64,000 nucleotides of DNA from Spirochaetales bacterium (GCA_024233785.1 JACKPD010000007.1:44172-108171), one strand, 5' to 3'; counted from the stretch's first letter, positions 1 to 8,430 are shown. The notes: generated by a model from the sequence alone, not told the origin. Program-made: numbers and translations.

Positions 1-254
1 TGGTAGCTTTTATACCCCAGTTTTCTTATAAACCGCATTATTGTTGTTTCACTTGTACTGCACCTTGCAGCTATATCCGAAATGGAATGAAGCATTACTT
101 CGCTGCTGTTGGCAAGAACATAATCAGCAATGCTCTTCTGAACATCGGAAAGTGTGTGGTATCTTGTCCTTATAGTTGTCAGAATGCTTTCTGCCGGGGC
201 AGAAGATCCGGAAGTATACGCAGAACCTGTAACTGCCGGCTTGTCTTCGTTCAC
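1..254 (-). CDS. RpiR-family transcriptional regulator, N-terminal part (truncated by window edge)
   Basis: Reading the minus strand from a GTG at 254 gives an open frame that runs off the window start. A good Shine-Dalgarno (AAGGAG, complement of 265-270) lies 10 nt before the GTG. After about 25 loosely conserved residues the protein shows the N-terminal helix-turn-helix of the RpiR family: a segment like 'LSDVQKSIADYVLANSSEV' and then the recognition region 'SDIAARCSTSETTIMRF'. RpiR proteins couple this domain to a C-terminal SIS sugar-phosphate domain, which would lie outside the window. Regulators of this family usually control sugar or amino-sugar catabolism; the target genes are not visible. 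Family assignment is confident, target unknown. Confidence 0.8.
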   Translation of the reverse strand, partial: MNEDKPAVTGSAYTSGSSAPAESILTTIRTRYHTLSDVQKSIADYVLANSSEVMLHSISDIAARCSTSETTIMRFIRKLGYKSY

Positions 255-512
255 AGTAAAATAACTCCTTATCTCATCTAACAGGCGTTAATAATTAACT
301 CTTATGGCTTATTATATATTACATCTGCAAAAGATCAAGATCAAAAAGCGGATAAATTTTTACTGTATGAAGGACTGCCTATCTGTTTTTAAAGGGACCG
401 GCGGCAGCTTCAGGCTGAAGGCAATATTATTGAGCCGCTGAATGGCGGTATGGAACAAAAGGCAAAGGGATGTAATGTTATGCATCCGGTTAGGTTTCTT
501 AATACCAAAGAA

Positions 513-812
513 TCAAAATTCCTCAAAAAAACGAAGTTCCCACACATGGGGCAGCGGGTCCTCCACAAGGAAAGGGCGGATCTTTTCAAGCAGATTTTTA
601 AAAACACCTGTCCGCATAAAAGCTGCCGCAAACTCGGGTTCTTCCCAGGTTCCGATGGCCATGGCTTCGGATTTTTTATGGTCCACTAAAAACTGCATTC
701 TTACGCAGCCTTTCTGCTTCCCTGCCCGGGCGAAAATTTCTTTTTCCCAAAGGGTACATGCTTCTTCAAGGTTTTCAGATTTGAATTTATAGTGCATTGT
801 TGCTGTGTACAT
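513..812 (-). CDS. Antibiotic biosynthesis monooxygenase (ABM)-fold small protein
   Basis: A 99-residue protein with the single ferredoxin-like alpha+beta domain of the ABM/YgiN superfamily. The pattern is an initial strand ('TATMHYKFKS'), a helix ending in 'LWEKEIFARAGKQKGC', a strand 'VRMQFLVDHKK', then 'AMAIGTWEEPEFAAAFMRTGVF', where the Trp-Glu pair is typical. Such proteins are usually small homodimeric oxygenases or stress-linked proteins of unknown substrate. The ATG at 812 has AAGGA about 7 nt upstream and sits 10 bp after the stop of the DsrE-like gene, so the two are probably one transcript. No heme- or quinone-binding residue can be assigned from sequence alone, so the biochemical role is open. 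Confidence 0.7.
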   Translation of the reverse strand: MYTATMHYKFKSENLEEACTLWEKEIFARAGKQKGCVRMQFLVDHKKSEAMAIGTWEEPEFAAAFMRTGVFKNLLEKIRPFLVEDPLPHVWELRFFEEF

Positions 813-822
813 TTAACTTCCT

Positions 823-1161
823 TTACAATGTAATTATTTCATATCCGTTGTTTATATAATCATACATCGCGGGATGACCGTTTGCGTTTCCTTTTAAAGG
901 TATCCCGGTTTTTTCATTGTAATCCAAAACACCCATTTGAACTGAACAGGCTTTGCAGATACAATCAAATAATCCAAAGCCTTTAGCTTTCAGGTAGAGT
1001 TTATTTTCCTCTTCTTCAAGTACTTTTATGAGTTTTACAGCTTCCCCTTCAACTATAATTTTAACTTCTGCGTTTTTCTCATGCAAATCAATCGCATTAA
1101 TTAATACATGCATAAAGCACATCTTCTCTCCCTTAAAAGGGAAGAATGCAATTTTATTCAC
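823..1161 (-). CDS. DsrE-family-like small cytoplasmic protein
   Basis: A 112-residue protein resembling the DsrE/DsrF-like sulfur-relay fold: an N-terminal strand 'KIAFFPFKGEKMCFMHVL', a helix, 'EVKIIVEGEAVKLI', and a conserved Cys-containing loop 'DCICKACSVQMGV' (three Cys within six residues plus Ser). I chose the GTG start at 1161 because it carries a perfect AAGGAG 7 nt upstream and the residues before the internal Met match the family's first strand. An internal ATG at 1122 with a weaker site is the alternative. The Cys cluster suggests persulfide transfer or metal binding, but that is inference. The ABM-fold gene follows after 10 bp. Confidence 0.65.
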   Translation of the reverse strand: MNKIAFFPFKGEKMCFMHVLINAIDLHEKNAEVKIIVEGEAVKLIKVLEEEENKLYLKAKGFGLFDCICKACSVQMGVLDYNEKTGIPLKGNANGHPAMYDYINNGYEIITL

Positions 1162-1203
1162 CTTTATTCTCCTTTTTGTTATCTCAAAAGCATTGAATAT
1201 AAT

Positions 1204-1432
1204 GTAATCTGTCGCAGAAAGCGTGTTGAGCGGTCCGCAGGTGCCGCAGGCCAGCAGGTGCCGCTCCGCTTCTTTTGCCTTACCTATCTTTGTTTTTCCC
1301 CGAAAGTAATCTGTCGCAGAAAGCGTGTTGAGCGGTCCGCAGGTGCCGCAGGCCAGCAGGTGCCGCTCCGCTTCTTTTGCCTTACCTATCTTTGGTTTTT
1401 CCCCGAAAGTAATCTGTCAAGCGTTGAGCGGT
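1204..1432. repeat. G+C-rich tandem repeat, two full ~103-bp copies plus a partial third
   Basis: Copy 1 covers 1204-1305 and copy 2 covers 1306-1408. They appear identical except for one extra G in copy 2 (CTTTGG versus CTTTG). A shorter, diverged third copy begins at 1409 and keeps 'GTAATCTGTC' and 'TTGAGCGGTC', lacking a few bases between. The third copy lies inside the last codons of the sigma-54 activator, whose stop (1386-1388) lies in copy 2. Within a unit, 'GCAGGTGCCGC' occurs twice. The unit is visibly richer in G+C than its surroundings. It is probably a duplicated or dispersed intergenic element; no open frame with family resemblance is encoded. Confidence 0.85.
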
Positions 1433-3314
1433 CGATACCAAGCCTCTGCGCTGCCTTGCTTTTATTGAAATTTTCTTCCTTGAGCATCGCCAAAGCGGCG
1501 TTATACTTGACTTCTTCCAGTGTATTCCCTGTAATACTTTTTGCGCAGTCCTCATTGTAAATGTCTTCAGCAACCAGATGGATTAATGAAGTGTCAGGTC
1601 TGGAGCTGCCGGCAGTAAGAACAATTCTCTCAATAATATTTTTAAGTTCCCTTACATTACCGGGCCAGGAATATTTCCTGAGAATATCAAGAACCTCTTC
1701 AGAGAGGGCTCCTCCCTTAAGAGTGTATTTATCATTGAAAACCCGGTAAAAATGAGAGGCAAGGTATTCAATATCATCGCTGTGCTGCCTGAGGGGCGGA
1801 AGATGGAGGTTTAAAAGGTTAAGCCTGTAGTAAAGATCAGAGCGGAAACAGCCTTCCTTTACCTTTTTTTTCAGATCACAGTTAGTTGCCGCAATAATCC
1901 GCACATCAAGATCAATTGATGTATCAGAACCTATCCTCATTATCTGTTTTTCTTCAAGTACCCTTAAAAATTTCACCTGAAGGCTTTTATCAATCTCACT
2001 GATCTCATCAAGAAAAATTGTCCCTGTATTGGCAAGTTCAAAAAGTCCCCGTTTCCCCTTTCTGGATGCTCCTGTAAAAGCGCCGTCAACATAGCCGAAA
2101 AGTTCGCTTTCAAGAAGAGCGGCAGGTATTGCGGCGCAGTTTACTGCAATAAACGGAGCGCTGCAGCGGCTGCTTCCAGAGTGTATACTCTGTGCAAACA
2201 GTTCTTTTCCCGTGCCGCTTTCCCCTTCTATAAGAATTGAGGCATCGGAAGCGGCATATTCACGTGCAGAGTGGATCTTTTTTAAAAAGCCCTCATCAAC
2301 AGTAAGAATATCATCAAATGTGTATCTTGTTGAAAACCCCTGATGGAGCTGTTTCCTTATTTTTTTTGTTTCCTGTCCTGAACTGTTCAGGAGTTCCCGG
2401 ATAACAAGAACTACTCCAAGATTTTTATCATCTGTCATCACAGGACTGGTGTTTATGATATAATCACCACCTGCGGGTTTGATTATTTTTTCATGATTTG
2501 ACAAACCTGACTGAAGGACTTCCGATATTGAAGATTTAAGCTTTCCGAAGCAGTCCTGGGTTTCAAGGAGGCTTTCAATTTTCTGCCCTATCACTGATTT
2601 CTGCCTCTGATTGAATAATTTTTCAGCACTGCTGTTAAAAACCCTGATCACTCCGTCGTTGTCAGCAGAAATTATCGCGTCATTTACAGTATCAAGCACA
2701 TTTTTCACATATCTGTTGTACTTACCGCCATCCGGCCTGCCGTAAAAGGCAGATTCTGTTCTTTCAATAGCCTCCATTACATCATCCCTGCCCGATCTTA
2801 TAAGATGCAGGTTTTCGCAAAGCGACTTGAGGTTTTCTATAGCAGTCTGGTCTCCAATAATGGTATCTATCTTGTGAAGCTTGATAAGGTAATCTGCAGC
2901 TTTTTTAACATCTTCTATATTATATTCTTCTTTTTCATATGGGATTAAAAGTTCATGAACGTCAAGGTCAAGGATTTGCGATACCGACCTGCACCTCTGA
3001 ACAGCGTTCCGGTAGCCTGCGATCAGTATTTTCCGCTCCTTATTGTGGTAGGGATAAAGCACGCGAAGAATATCAAGGTCGCTTACCCTGATTTCGACAA
3101 CGGGGATATGCACATGCTTTTTTATAATTTCAGCCGTTCCGCCCCTGCTTATGATAACTCTGGCCCCGTTTTTCTCGGCGCTCAATGCGGCAGGTATGGC
3201 GCTTTCAACGTTTTTCTCGTCCGGCATTACTTCAAGATCGTAATCCGATGAAAATTGACTGGTAATTTCAATGAGTTCTTTATAGGGAAGTATTGCAAAT
3301 GCACTTTTTATCAT
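1386..3314 (-). CDS. Sigma-54-dependent transcriptional activator with PrpR-type sensor domain
   Basis: A 642-residue enhancer-binding protein. Residues ~1-190 resemble the PrpR N-terminal ligand domain ('[21 protein letters not shown]'-type signature), ~205-310 is a PAS domain, and ~325-560 is the AAA+ sigma-54 interaction domain with Walker A 'GESGTGKE', an intact 'GAFTGA' loop, Walker B 'GTIFLDEI' and 'WPGNVREL'. The C-terminus is a Fis-type helix-turn-helix ('[16 protein letters not shown]'). The ATG at 3314 is preferred over 3371, because the latter lies inside a palindrome. The gene is divergent from the TRAP/hydroxy-acid operon, which carries a -24/-12 promoter, so it very likely activates that operon in response to a small organic acid. 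The last 15 codons overlap the tandem repeat, so the extreme C-terminus may have been altered by it. Confidence 0.92.
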   Translation of the reverse strand: MIKSAFAILPYKELIEITSQFSSDYDLEVMPDEKNVESAIPAALSAEKNGARVIISRGGTAEIIKKHVHIPVVEIRVSDLDILRVLYPYHNKERKILIAGYRNAVQRCRSVSQILDLDVHELLIPYEKEEYNIEDVKKAADYLIKLHKIDTIIGDQTAIENLKSLCENLHLIRSGRDDVMEAIERTESAFYGRPDGGKYNRYVKNVLDTVNDAIISADNDGVIRVFNSSAEKLFNQRQKSVIGQKIESLLETQDCFGKLKSSISEVLQSGLSNHEKIIKPAGGDYIINTSPVMTDDKNLGVVLVIRELLNSSGQETKKIRKQLHQGFSTRYTFDDILTVDEGFLKKIHSAREYAASDASILIEGESGTGKELFAQSIHSGSSRCSAPFIAVNCAAIPAALLESELFGYVDGAFTGASRKGKRGLFELANTGTIFLDEISEIDKSLQVKFLRVLEEKQIMRIGSDTSIDLDVRIIAATNCDLKKKVKEGCFRSDLYYRLNLLNLHLPPLRQHSDDIEYLASHFYRVFNDKYTLKGGALSEEVLDILRKYSWPGNVRELKNIIERIVLTAGSSRPDTSLIHLVAEDIYNEDCAKSITGNTLEEVKYNAALAMLKEENFNKSKAAQRLGIDRSTLDRLLSGKNQR

Positions 3315-3331
3315 ATTCAAGCCTAAACCAT

Positions 3332-3351
3332 TGCTGTATAAGACAACAGCA
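3332..3351. promoter_or_regulatory. Inverted repeat TGCTGT-N8-ACAGCA, candidate activator site 1
   Basis: Arms TGCTGT (3332-3337) and ACAGCA (3346-3351) are separated by 8 bp. It shares its half-site with the neighbouring palindrome and sits just before the activator start codon, so it could serve both as an upstream activating sequence for dctP and for autoregulation. Confidence 0.5.
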
Positions 3352-3352
3352 G

Positions 3353-3371
3353 ATGCTGTAAAATACAGCAT
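3353..3371. promoter_or_regulatory. Palindrome ATGCTGTA-N3-TACAGCAT, candidate activator site 2
   Basis: A perfect 8-bp inverted repeat with a 3-bp AAA spacer. It lies about 190 bp upstream of the -24 element of the TRAP operon, a normal position for a sigma-54 enhancer site. The outer ATG of the longer activator frame coincides with its edge, which argues that this ATG is not the start. Confidence 0.6.
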
Positions 3372-3561
3372 TTTTTGTTTTCTGCAGCCGGGTTTTTCAT
3401 TCTACACCATTTTATTCAGCTGCGCCATGTTTTTTTTCACAGTTTTCCCGGGGAGATAAAGAGAACATCCTTAATGATTTTAACAGAATTAAAACAGTAT
3501 TTTCCTGTAAATACCATTCTTCCTGCCGGAAAAAGATGAAGAGCTGAAATTGATATTAAGT

Positions 3562-3577
3562 TGGCACAATTATTGCA
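3562..3577 (+). promoter_or_regulatory. Sigma-54 (-24/-12) promoter of the TRAP operon
   Basis: The sequence TGGCACA-N4-TTGCA matches the RpoN consensus TGGCACG-N4-TTGCW with one change. GG (3563-3564) and GC (3575-3576) are exactly 10 bp apart, as required. Predicted transcription start is near 3588, giving a ~90-nt leader before dctP. Confidence 0.85.
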
Positions 3578-3680
3578 ATATTTTAATTACAATTTTTTTT
3601 CTACAAATTTCCTATAAGATGTCTTAAAATTATTTTAAGACCAAGATCTGTTTTTCAATAAATTTTTTAAGGAGTAAAAA

Positions 3681-4754
3681 ATGAAAAAAGGGAGAATGCT
3701 GATCGTTATGCTGATGCTTGCAGCCATTTTCATGGTTCTTGCAGTATCATGCGGAGGACAGAAAGCAGCAGACACCGCTGCGGCTGAGCCAAAAGCTGAA
3801 GTCATCAAGTGGAGACTTCAATCATGGGCACCGGCAGGTGATGCGACTTATGAAGCTGCGCAGAAATTTGCGGATATCGTAAATACTGCTTCAGACGGAA
3901 GACTTGAAATTACGCCGTATACTGCTGGTTCAATCATTCCGGCTGGAAAAGAGTTTGACTCTGTTATGTCAGGGTCTGTAGAAGCCATACACGGCCCTCC
4001 GGGCTGGACAATCGGATATGTTCCGGCAGCAGTATTTTTCACACAGTATCCTGGCGGGCTTACTGCCAACCAGCTTGAAATGTGGATGAACTATGAAGGA
4101 ACAGAGATTGCAAAAAAAATCTACAAGGAATTTGGTGTTGAATATGTTGGTATTCTGACATTAAGCCCTGCAGAAGTATGGTGCCAGTCAAACAAGCAGA
4201 TAAAATCTGTTGCTGACATAAAAGGACTTAAAATAAGGCTTGGAACAACAGCTCTTAACGCTATTTTCAAAAAAATGGGCGCTACCCCTGTATTCCTTCC
4301 CGGCGGCGAAATCTATGAATCAGCTCAGCGCGGCGTAATTGATGCACTTGAATACATCAATCCGTCACTCAACTGGGGTATGGGTTTCCACGAAGTAACA
4401 AAATACATGTACCTTGACCCGTCAAGGGCTCCCTGTGACACACAGTGTATTTATGTAAACAGCGATGTATACAATAAACTTCCTGCTGACCTTAAAGAGA
4501 TTGTAAAACTTGCTACAGATCAGATTGCAAGGGAATACTATCAGTCAGCTATTGCAAAAGACGCCGGTGCGGTTGCTGAATTCAAAAAATACGGAACAAT
4601 TGTAGAAAAAGTTCCCCAGGATGTTATAAACCTCCTTTATGAAAAAGCAAATGAATATTTTGCCGAAGAGTCAAAGAAAGATCCTGTATATGCTGATGTT
4701 TATACAAAAGCTATGGCATGGAAAAAAATCTGTGAACAGTTTGACGTAAAATAA
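3681..4754 (+). CDS. dctP: TRAP transporter solute-binding protein (DctP family)
   Basis: A 357-residue extracytoplasmic receptor for a tripartite ATP-independent periplasmic transporter. The N-terminus is a lipoprotein signal ending in 'LAVSC', so it is probably anchored as a lipoprotein in the periplasm. The mature part has the family pattern 'WRLQSWAPAG', 'EFDSVMSGSVEAIHG', 'KSVADIKGLKIR' and 'GGEIYESAQRGVIDALE'. The conserved Arg in 'LKIR' normally pairs with the carboxylate of the ligand. This subtype resembles receptors for 2-oxo or hydroxy monocarboxylates. AAGGAG precedes the ATG. It is the first gene of the sigma-54-driven operon and is followed by a stem-loop before dctQ. Confidence 0.93.
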   Translation: MKKGRMLIVMLMLAAIFMVLAVSCGGQKAADTAAAEPKAEVIKWRLQSWAPAGDATYEAAQKFADIVNTASDGRLEITPYTAGSIIPAGKEFDSVMSGSVEAIHGPPGWTIGYVPAAVFFTQYPGGLTANQLEMWMNYEGTEIAKKIYKEFGVEYVGILTLSPAEVWCQSNKQIKSVADIKGLKIRLGTTALNAIFKKMGATPVFLPGGEIYESAQRGVIDALEYINPSLNWGMGFHEVTKYMYLDPSRAPCDTQCIYVNSDVYNKLPADLKEIVKLATDQIAREYYQSAIAKDAGAVAEFKKYGTIVEKVPQDVINLLYEKANEYFAEESKKDPVYADVYTKAMAWKKICEQFDVK

Positions 4755-4768
4755 AACTAAATAGTCCG

Positions 4769-4812
4769 CCGCTGCCCTGCTTATCATACCGCGGGGCAAA
4801 AGCGGGCTTTTT
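4769..4812 (+). terminator. Stem-loop between dctP and dctQ (attenuator or partial terminator)
   Basis: CCGCTGCCCTGC (4769-4780) can pair with GCGGGGC (4791-4797) and, after a three-A bulge, AGCGG (4801-4805), followed by a T-run (4808-4812). Downstream genes continue in the same operon, so it probably limits read-through or protects the dctP message, giving more receptor than membrane subunits. Confidence 0.6.
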
Positions 4813-4831
4813 AATTATACAGGAGTAATTT

Positions 4832-5383
4832 ATGGGAAAAATGTTTATTGGTGAAGACTGGACACCTGCAAGGAAACTGGTATCAGGCATCAACATTTTA
4901 AGCGAAGGGACAGGACAGTTTGTTAAATTTCTTGTCATGGCCCTGGTTATGGTTCTCTTTATTGAGGTAACAGCACGATATGTCTTTGATTCACCAACAG
5001 TCTGGGCGCTTGAGACTTCAAAAATGCTTTTGGGGACAATAGGAACACTCGGATGGGGTTATACCCACAAACTTGGCGGACATGTAAGGGTAGATGTAGT
5101 ATATGGAATGCTTTCCAGAAGAATACAGGCGTTAATAGATGTAGTTCTTTCAATAATTTTTCTATTCCCCCTTGTGTATGTATTGATTTTTACCGGTTCA
5201 AAGTGGGCACTGAGGGCATGGAAAACAGGTGAAAAGATGATTGACAGCAGCTGGCTTCCTCCGGCAGCTCCTTTCAGAACCTTAATGGTATTAGGATTCT
5301 GCTTTTTTGCGCTTCAGTGCATTGCGCAGTTTATTGAAGATCTTTATTACCTTATCTATAAAAAGGAGCTCAAGAATGTTTAG
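4832..5383 (+). CDS. dctQ: TRAP transporter small permease subunit (DctQ)
   Basis: A 183-residue membrane protein with four hydrophobic segments (about residues 32-52, 68-88, 105-125, 145-165), the size and topology of the DctQ/small TRAP subunit. The stretch 'TARYVFDSPTVWALE' in the first loop is typical for the family. It associates with the large subunit to form the sodium-coupled translocator in the inner membrane. A clear AGGAG lies before the ATG. The stop overlaps the start of dctM by 8 bp, so the two are translationally coupled. Confidence 0.92.
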   Translation: MGKMFIGEDWTPARKLVSGINILSEGTGQFVKFLVMALVMVLFIEVTARYVFDSPTVWALETSKMLLGTIGTLGWGYTHKLGGHVRVDVVYGMLSRRIQALIDVVLSIIFLFPLVYVLIFTGSKWALRAWKTGEKMIDSSWLPPAAPFRTLMVLGFCFFALQCIAQFIEDLYYLIYKKELKNV

Positions 5384-6707
5384 TTTTTTATCACCTGAAG
5401 CAATTACAATAGGAATGTTTACAGCCCTTTTCATAGGAGTACTCTCCGGCTTTCCATTGGCATTTCCGATAGGAGGTGTCGGCATTATTACAGGGCTGAT
5501 GCTGTTTGGGCCCAATTCCTTCGACCTTATATACGGTCGTGTATACGCAATAGTAACTGACTACGGTCTGATGGCAGTACCTCTCTTTGTTTTCATGGGT
5601 AACATGCTTGAAAAATCCGGTATCGCAAAGAAAATGTACGATGCCCTTTACCTTTGGTTCGGCGGTTTCAGGGGCGGACTTGCAATTGTAAGTATAGTAA
5701 TTGGAACAATCATGGCTGCAAGTGTTGGTATTATCGCGGCCTCAATAACAATGCTTACACTTGTCGCTCTTCCCGCAATGGTTGAAAGAAAATATGACAA
5801 GGGTATTGCGACCGGAGCAATCTGCGCGGGCGGTTCACTCGGGATACTTATTCCTCCGAGCATAATGCTTATAGTCTACGGCCCGGTAGCACAGATTTCT
5901 GTCGGTAAGCTGTTTATGGCAGCTTTTGTTCCAGGCCTTATGCTTTCAGGTCTTTACATTATCTATATAGCAGTAAGATGCCATTTCCAGCCTGAACTTG
6001 CTCCTGCAATTCCAAAAGAAGAAAGGAATGTTCCATTTTCACAGAAAACAATGCTTGTTGCAAAAACAATTGTACCGGCCGGTATCCTTATTTTCTCTGT
6101 ACTTGGAGCTATCTACTTCGGTATAGCAGCCCCGACCGAAGCCGCAGCTGTAGGAGCACTTGTTTCCACATTACTTACTGCAGCCTACGGGCGGTTCTCG
6201 TGGAAAGTACTTAAAGATGTTTCACTCTCAACAATAAAGCTTACAGGAATGGTACTTCTAATTGCCAGCTGCTCAACAGCATTTGTAAGCGTATTCCTAA
6301 GCGCTGGCGGCGGTAAAGTTGTTGAAACATTCATTCTCAATTTTCCGGGCGGAAACTGGGCTGTTTTTACAATGATAATGATAATATGCTTTATCCTGGG
6401 CGCTTTTATCGACTGGATCGGAATTATTTTCGTAATGGTCCCGATACTCGCCCCCATTATCCCGAAACTCGGTTTTGACCCGTTATGGTTTGCAATGATG
6501 GTTATTGTCAATCTCCAGATGTCATTCCTCACTCCTCCGTTCGCATATGCAATGTTCTTCCTCAAGGGGGCAGCGCCTCCCGAGCTCGGCATTGAAACAG
6601 GGGATATAATCCGCGGAATGATACCTTACGTCTTTATAATAGTCATCGAACTTGCGTTAATGATAGCTTTTCCGCAGATTGCATTATGGCTGCCGGGAAC
6701 TATGTAA
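5376..6707 (+). CDS. dctM: TRAP transporter large permease subunit (DctM)
   Basis: A 443-residue inner-membrane protein with ~12 hydrophobic segments, of the DctM family. Recognisable motifs are 'GFPLAFPIGGVG', 'LMAVPLFVFMGNML', 'GGSLGILIPPSIMLIVYG' and 'LTPPFAYAMFF'. It forms the ion-coupled translocation channel that takes solute from DctP. The start is the ATG at 5376, which has AAAGGAG 9 nt upstream and overlaps the dctQ stop. An in-frame ATG at 5307 lies deep in dctQ and is not used. RidA follows 12 bp downstream. Confidence 0.95.
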   Translation: MFSFLSPEAITIGMFTALFIGVLSGFPLAFPIGGVGIITGLMLFGPNSFDLIYGRVYAIVTDYGLMAVPLFVFMGNMLEKSGIAKKMYDALYLWFGGFRGGLAIVSIVIGTIMAASVGIIAASITMLTLVALPAMVERKYDKGIATGAICAGGSLGILIPPSIMLIVYGPVAQISVGKLFMAAFVPGLMLSGLYIIYIAVRCHFQPELAPAIPKEERNVPFSQKTMLVAKTIVPAGILIFSVLGAIYFGIAAPTEAAAVGALVSTLLTAAYGRFSWKVLKDVSLSTIKLTGMVLLIASCSTAFVSVFLSAGGGKVVETFILNFPGGNWAVFTMIMIICFILGAFIDWIGIIFVMVPILAPIIPKLGFDPLWFAMMVIVNLQMSFLTPPFAYAMFFLKGAAPPELGIETGDIIRGMIPYVFIIVIELALMIAFPQIALWLPGTM

Positions 6708-6719
6708 TAAAATTATAAT

Positions 6720-7127
6720 ATGAGTATACAGGAAAAAGTATTGACCAGAGAAATTATTAATACAGTGAAAGCCCCCGCGGCAATAGGCCCTTATTCACAG
6801 GCTGTTAAAGCGGGAGGGTTTCTCTTCACATCTGGAATTCTTCCCCTTGACCCTGAAACAGGAAAACTGGTTGAGGGGGGAATTGAAAATGAGACAGTTC
6901 AGACTTTCGAAAATCTGAAATCCATCTGCGAGCAGGCCGGTTCATCACTGGAACGGATTGTCTCTGCTACAGTATATATTACGAGTATGAAGGATTTCGA
7001 AAAAATGAATAAAATTTACAGCAGTTATTTTTCAGACAGCTTCCCCTCCCGGGCAACTGTGGAAGTAGGCAGCCTTGCAAAGGGCGCGTGTGTTGAAATC
7101 CAGGCTGTTGCGATCTGTGAAAAATAG
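6720..7127 (+). CDS. ridA: RidA family reactive-intermediate deaminase
   Basis: A 135-residue RidA/YjgF/UK114 protein. The family pattern is clear: 'PAAIGPYSQAVKAGGFLFTSGILPLDPETGKLV', 'VQTFENLKSICEQAGSSL', and the C-terminal 'FPSRATVEVGSLAKGACVEIQAVA'. The Arg in 'SRATVEV' and the Glu in 'CVEIQAVA' are the residues that in RidA bind and hydrolyse enamine/imine intermediates made by PLP enzymes or oxidases. RidA-like proteins inside catabolic operons are often pathway-specific hydrolases; here it sits between the transporter and the dehydrogenase. No strong Shine-Dalgarno precedes the ATG, suggesting coupling to dctM. Confidence 0.9.
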   Translation: MSIQEKVLTREIINTVKAPAAIGPYSQAVKAGGFLFTSGILPLDPETGKLVEGGIENETVQTFENLKSICEQAGSSLERIVSATVYITSMKDFEKMNKIYSSYFSDSFPSRATVEVGSLAKGACVEIQAVAICEK

Positions 7128-7138
7128 AAGGAAGGAAA

Positions 7139-8410
7139 ATGGATTACAGAAAAAATGCGGAAAAACTTCTTTATGAATTTAAGGGAGATAATTATTTATA
7201 CGGAAGAGGAGTCCTTGATAAAATCGGCTCAACTGCCGCGAAGTATGGGAAAAAATGTGTCTTTGTAAGAGACATTTTTCCCGGGTCAGAGAAGTTTCTT
7301 GACAGCATCAGGACCTCACTAAAAAAAGCAGGTGTTGAAATCGCGGGAGAGGCAGACGGCGCAAAACCTAACTGCCCGAGAGAGGACCTCTACAGAATCA
7401 CTGATGCTGTTAAAAAATTTAACCCTGATGTACTTATCAGTTTCGGGGGCGGAAGCACAATTGATGCTGTAAAGGCTGCGGAAGTGCTGAGAACCATAGG
7501 CGGCGGAATTGAAGATTACTTTGGAACGGGAAAAGTAAAAGAGGCATTAGTAAAAACAGGGAAAAAACTCACCCCCCATATCGCAGTTCAGACAGCGGCA
7601 AGTTCCGGCGCGCACCTTACCAAATATTCGAATATCACCGATGTTCACACAGGACAGAAAAAACTGATTGTGGATGAAGCGATAGTCCCTTTAATTCCTG
7701 TATTTGATTATGAAGTAACATACGGCTCCCCTGCCTCACTTACAATGGACGGAGCGCTTGACGGAATAGCGCACTGCCTTGAAGTTCTTTACAGCGCTGC
7801 CGGAAACAAGGATACATACGGCAAAATAAGCGAAGTTGCCGAGAGCGGTATCGGCCTTGTAGTAGAGAATTTGCAGAAAGCGCTTGAAGACCCTTCTGCC
7901 AAAGAGGCAAAAGACAATCTGTGTCTTGCCACTGATATGGGAGGATACGCGATAATGCTCGGGGGGACAAACGGCGGGCACCTTACAAGCTTCTCGCTTG
8001 TTGATCTTTTAAGCCACGGCAGGGCCTGCGCGATAACAAATCCCTACTATACTGTATTTTTCGCTCCAGCGATTGAGGAATCATTGCGGATGGTGGGCGG
8101 AATATATAAAAAAGCCGGCCTCACAAAGGCTGATCTTGATAAGCTGAAAGGAAGAGAACTCGGCGTCGCGGTAGCGGAGGCAATGTTTGAACTTTCAAGG
8201 AGGATCGGATTTCCGGTACGCCTTGGAGATGTAAAAGGCTTCAGCGATAAATATATAGAAAGGGCGCTTGAAGCTGCAAAAAATCCCCAGCTTGCCATGA
8301 AACTGCAGAATATGCCTGTACCGCTTACAGCCGACATGATTGACAAATATATGGGACCGATACTTGAAGCGGCAAGAGACGGGGATTTAAGCCGAATTAT
8401 TAATGCCTGA
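7139..8410 (+). CDS. Iron-type alcohol dehydrogenase
   Basis: A 423-residue group III (iron-containing) alcohol dehydrogenase. The NAD(P)-binding loop 'GGGSTIDAVKA' is at 103-113. Metal-ligand candidates are Asp208 and His212 in 'MDGALDGIAHCLE', His281 ('NGGHLTS') and His293 ('LLSHGRA'). The spacing between the two C-terminal His residues is 12, two shorter than in FucO-type enzymes, so the active-site loop differs. It would oxidise a hydroxyl group to a carbonyl, or the reverse, using NAD(P). Its place between RidA and two LarA-type isomerases suggests the substrate is a hydroxy acid after stereo-inversion. GGAAGGAAA precedes the ATG. Confidence 0.88.
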   Translation: MDYRKNAEKLLYEFKGDNYLYGRGVLDKIGSTAAKYGKKCVFVRDIFPGSEKFLDSIRTSLKKAGVEIAGEADGAKPNCPREDLYRITDAVKKFNPDVLISFGGGSTIDAVKAAEVLRTIGGGIEDYFGTGKVKEALVKTGKKLTPHIAVQTAASSGAHLTKYSNITDVHTGQKKLIVDEAIVPLIPVFDYEVTYGSPASLTMDGALDGIAHCLEVLYSAAGNKDTYGKISEVAESGIGLVVENLQKALEDPSAKEAKDNLCLATDMGGYAIMLGGTNGGHLTSFSLVDLLSHGRACAITNPYYTVFFAPAIEESLRMVGGIYKKAGLTKADLDKLKGRELGVAVAEAMFELSRRIGFPVRLGDVKGFSDKYIERALEAAKNPQLAMKLQNMPVPLTADMIDKYMGPILEAARDGDLSRIINA

Positions 8411-8430
8411 CAGAAAAGCAAGGAGCAGAT

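Larger units (their letters stand above)
3315..3680. other. Divergent regulatory region between activator and TRAP operon
   Basis: These 366 bp hold no gene. Seen in it: two inverted repeats of the TGCTGT/ACAGCA type near the activator start, a weaker inverted repeat GTATTT/AAATAC (3497-3514), a sigma-54 promoter at 3562-3577, and a long A+T-rich leader before the dctP Shine-Dalgarno. The arrangement (activator gene, palindromes ~190-245 bp upstream of a -24/-12 promoter, regulated operon) is the standard layout for enhancer-dependent transcription. Confidence 0.8.

Noticed and set aside
408..420. CTTCAG-G-CTGAAG palindrome as terminator downstream of the ABM gene
   Set aside because: One-base loop and no T-run; not convincing as terminator.
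1204..1432. Possible CRISPR array
   Set aside because: The units are ~103 bp and contiguous, with no short repeats separated by unique spacers and no cas genes.
1108..1560. Plus-strand 150-codon open frame across the tandem repeat
   Set aside because: It is created by the repeated DNA (the same peptide appears twice) and runs antisense to the DsrE-like gene and activator; no family resemblance or ribosome site.
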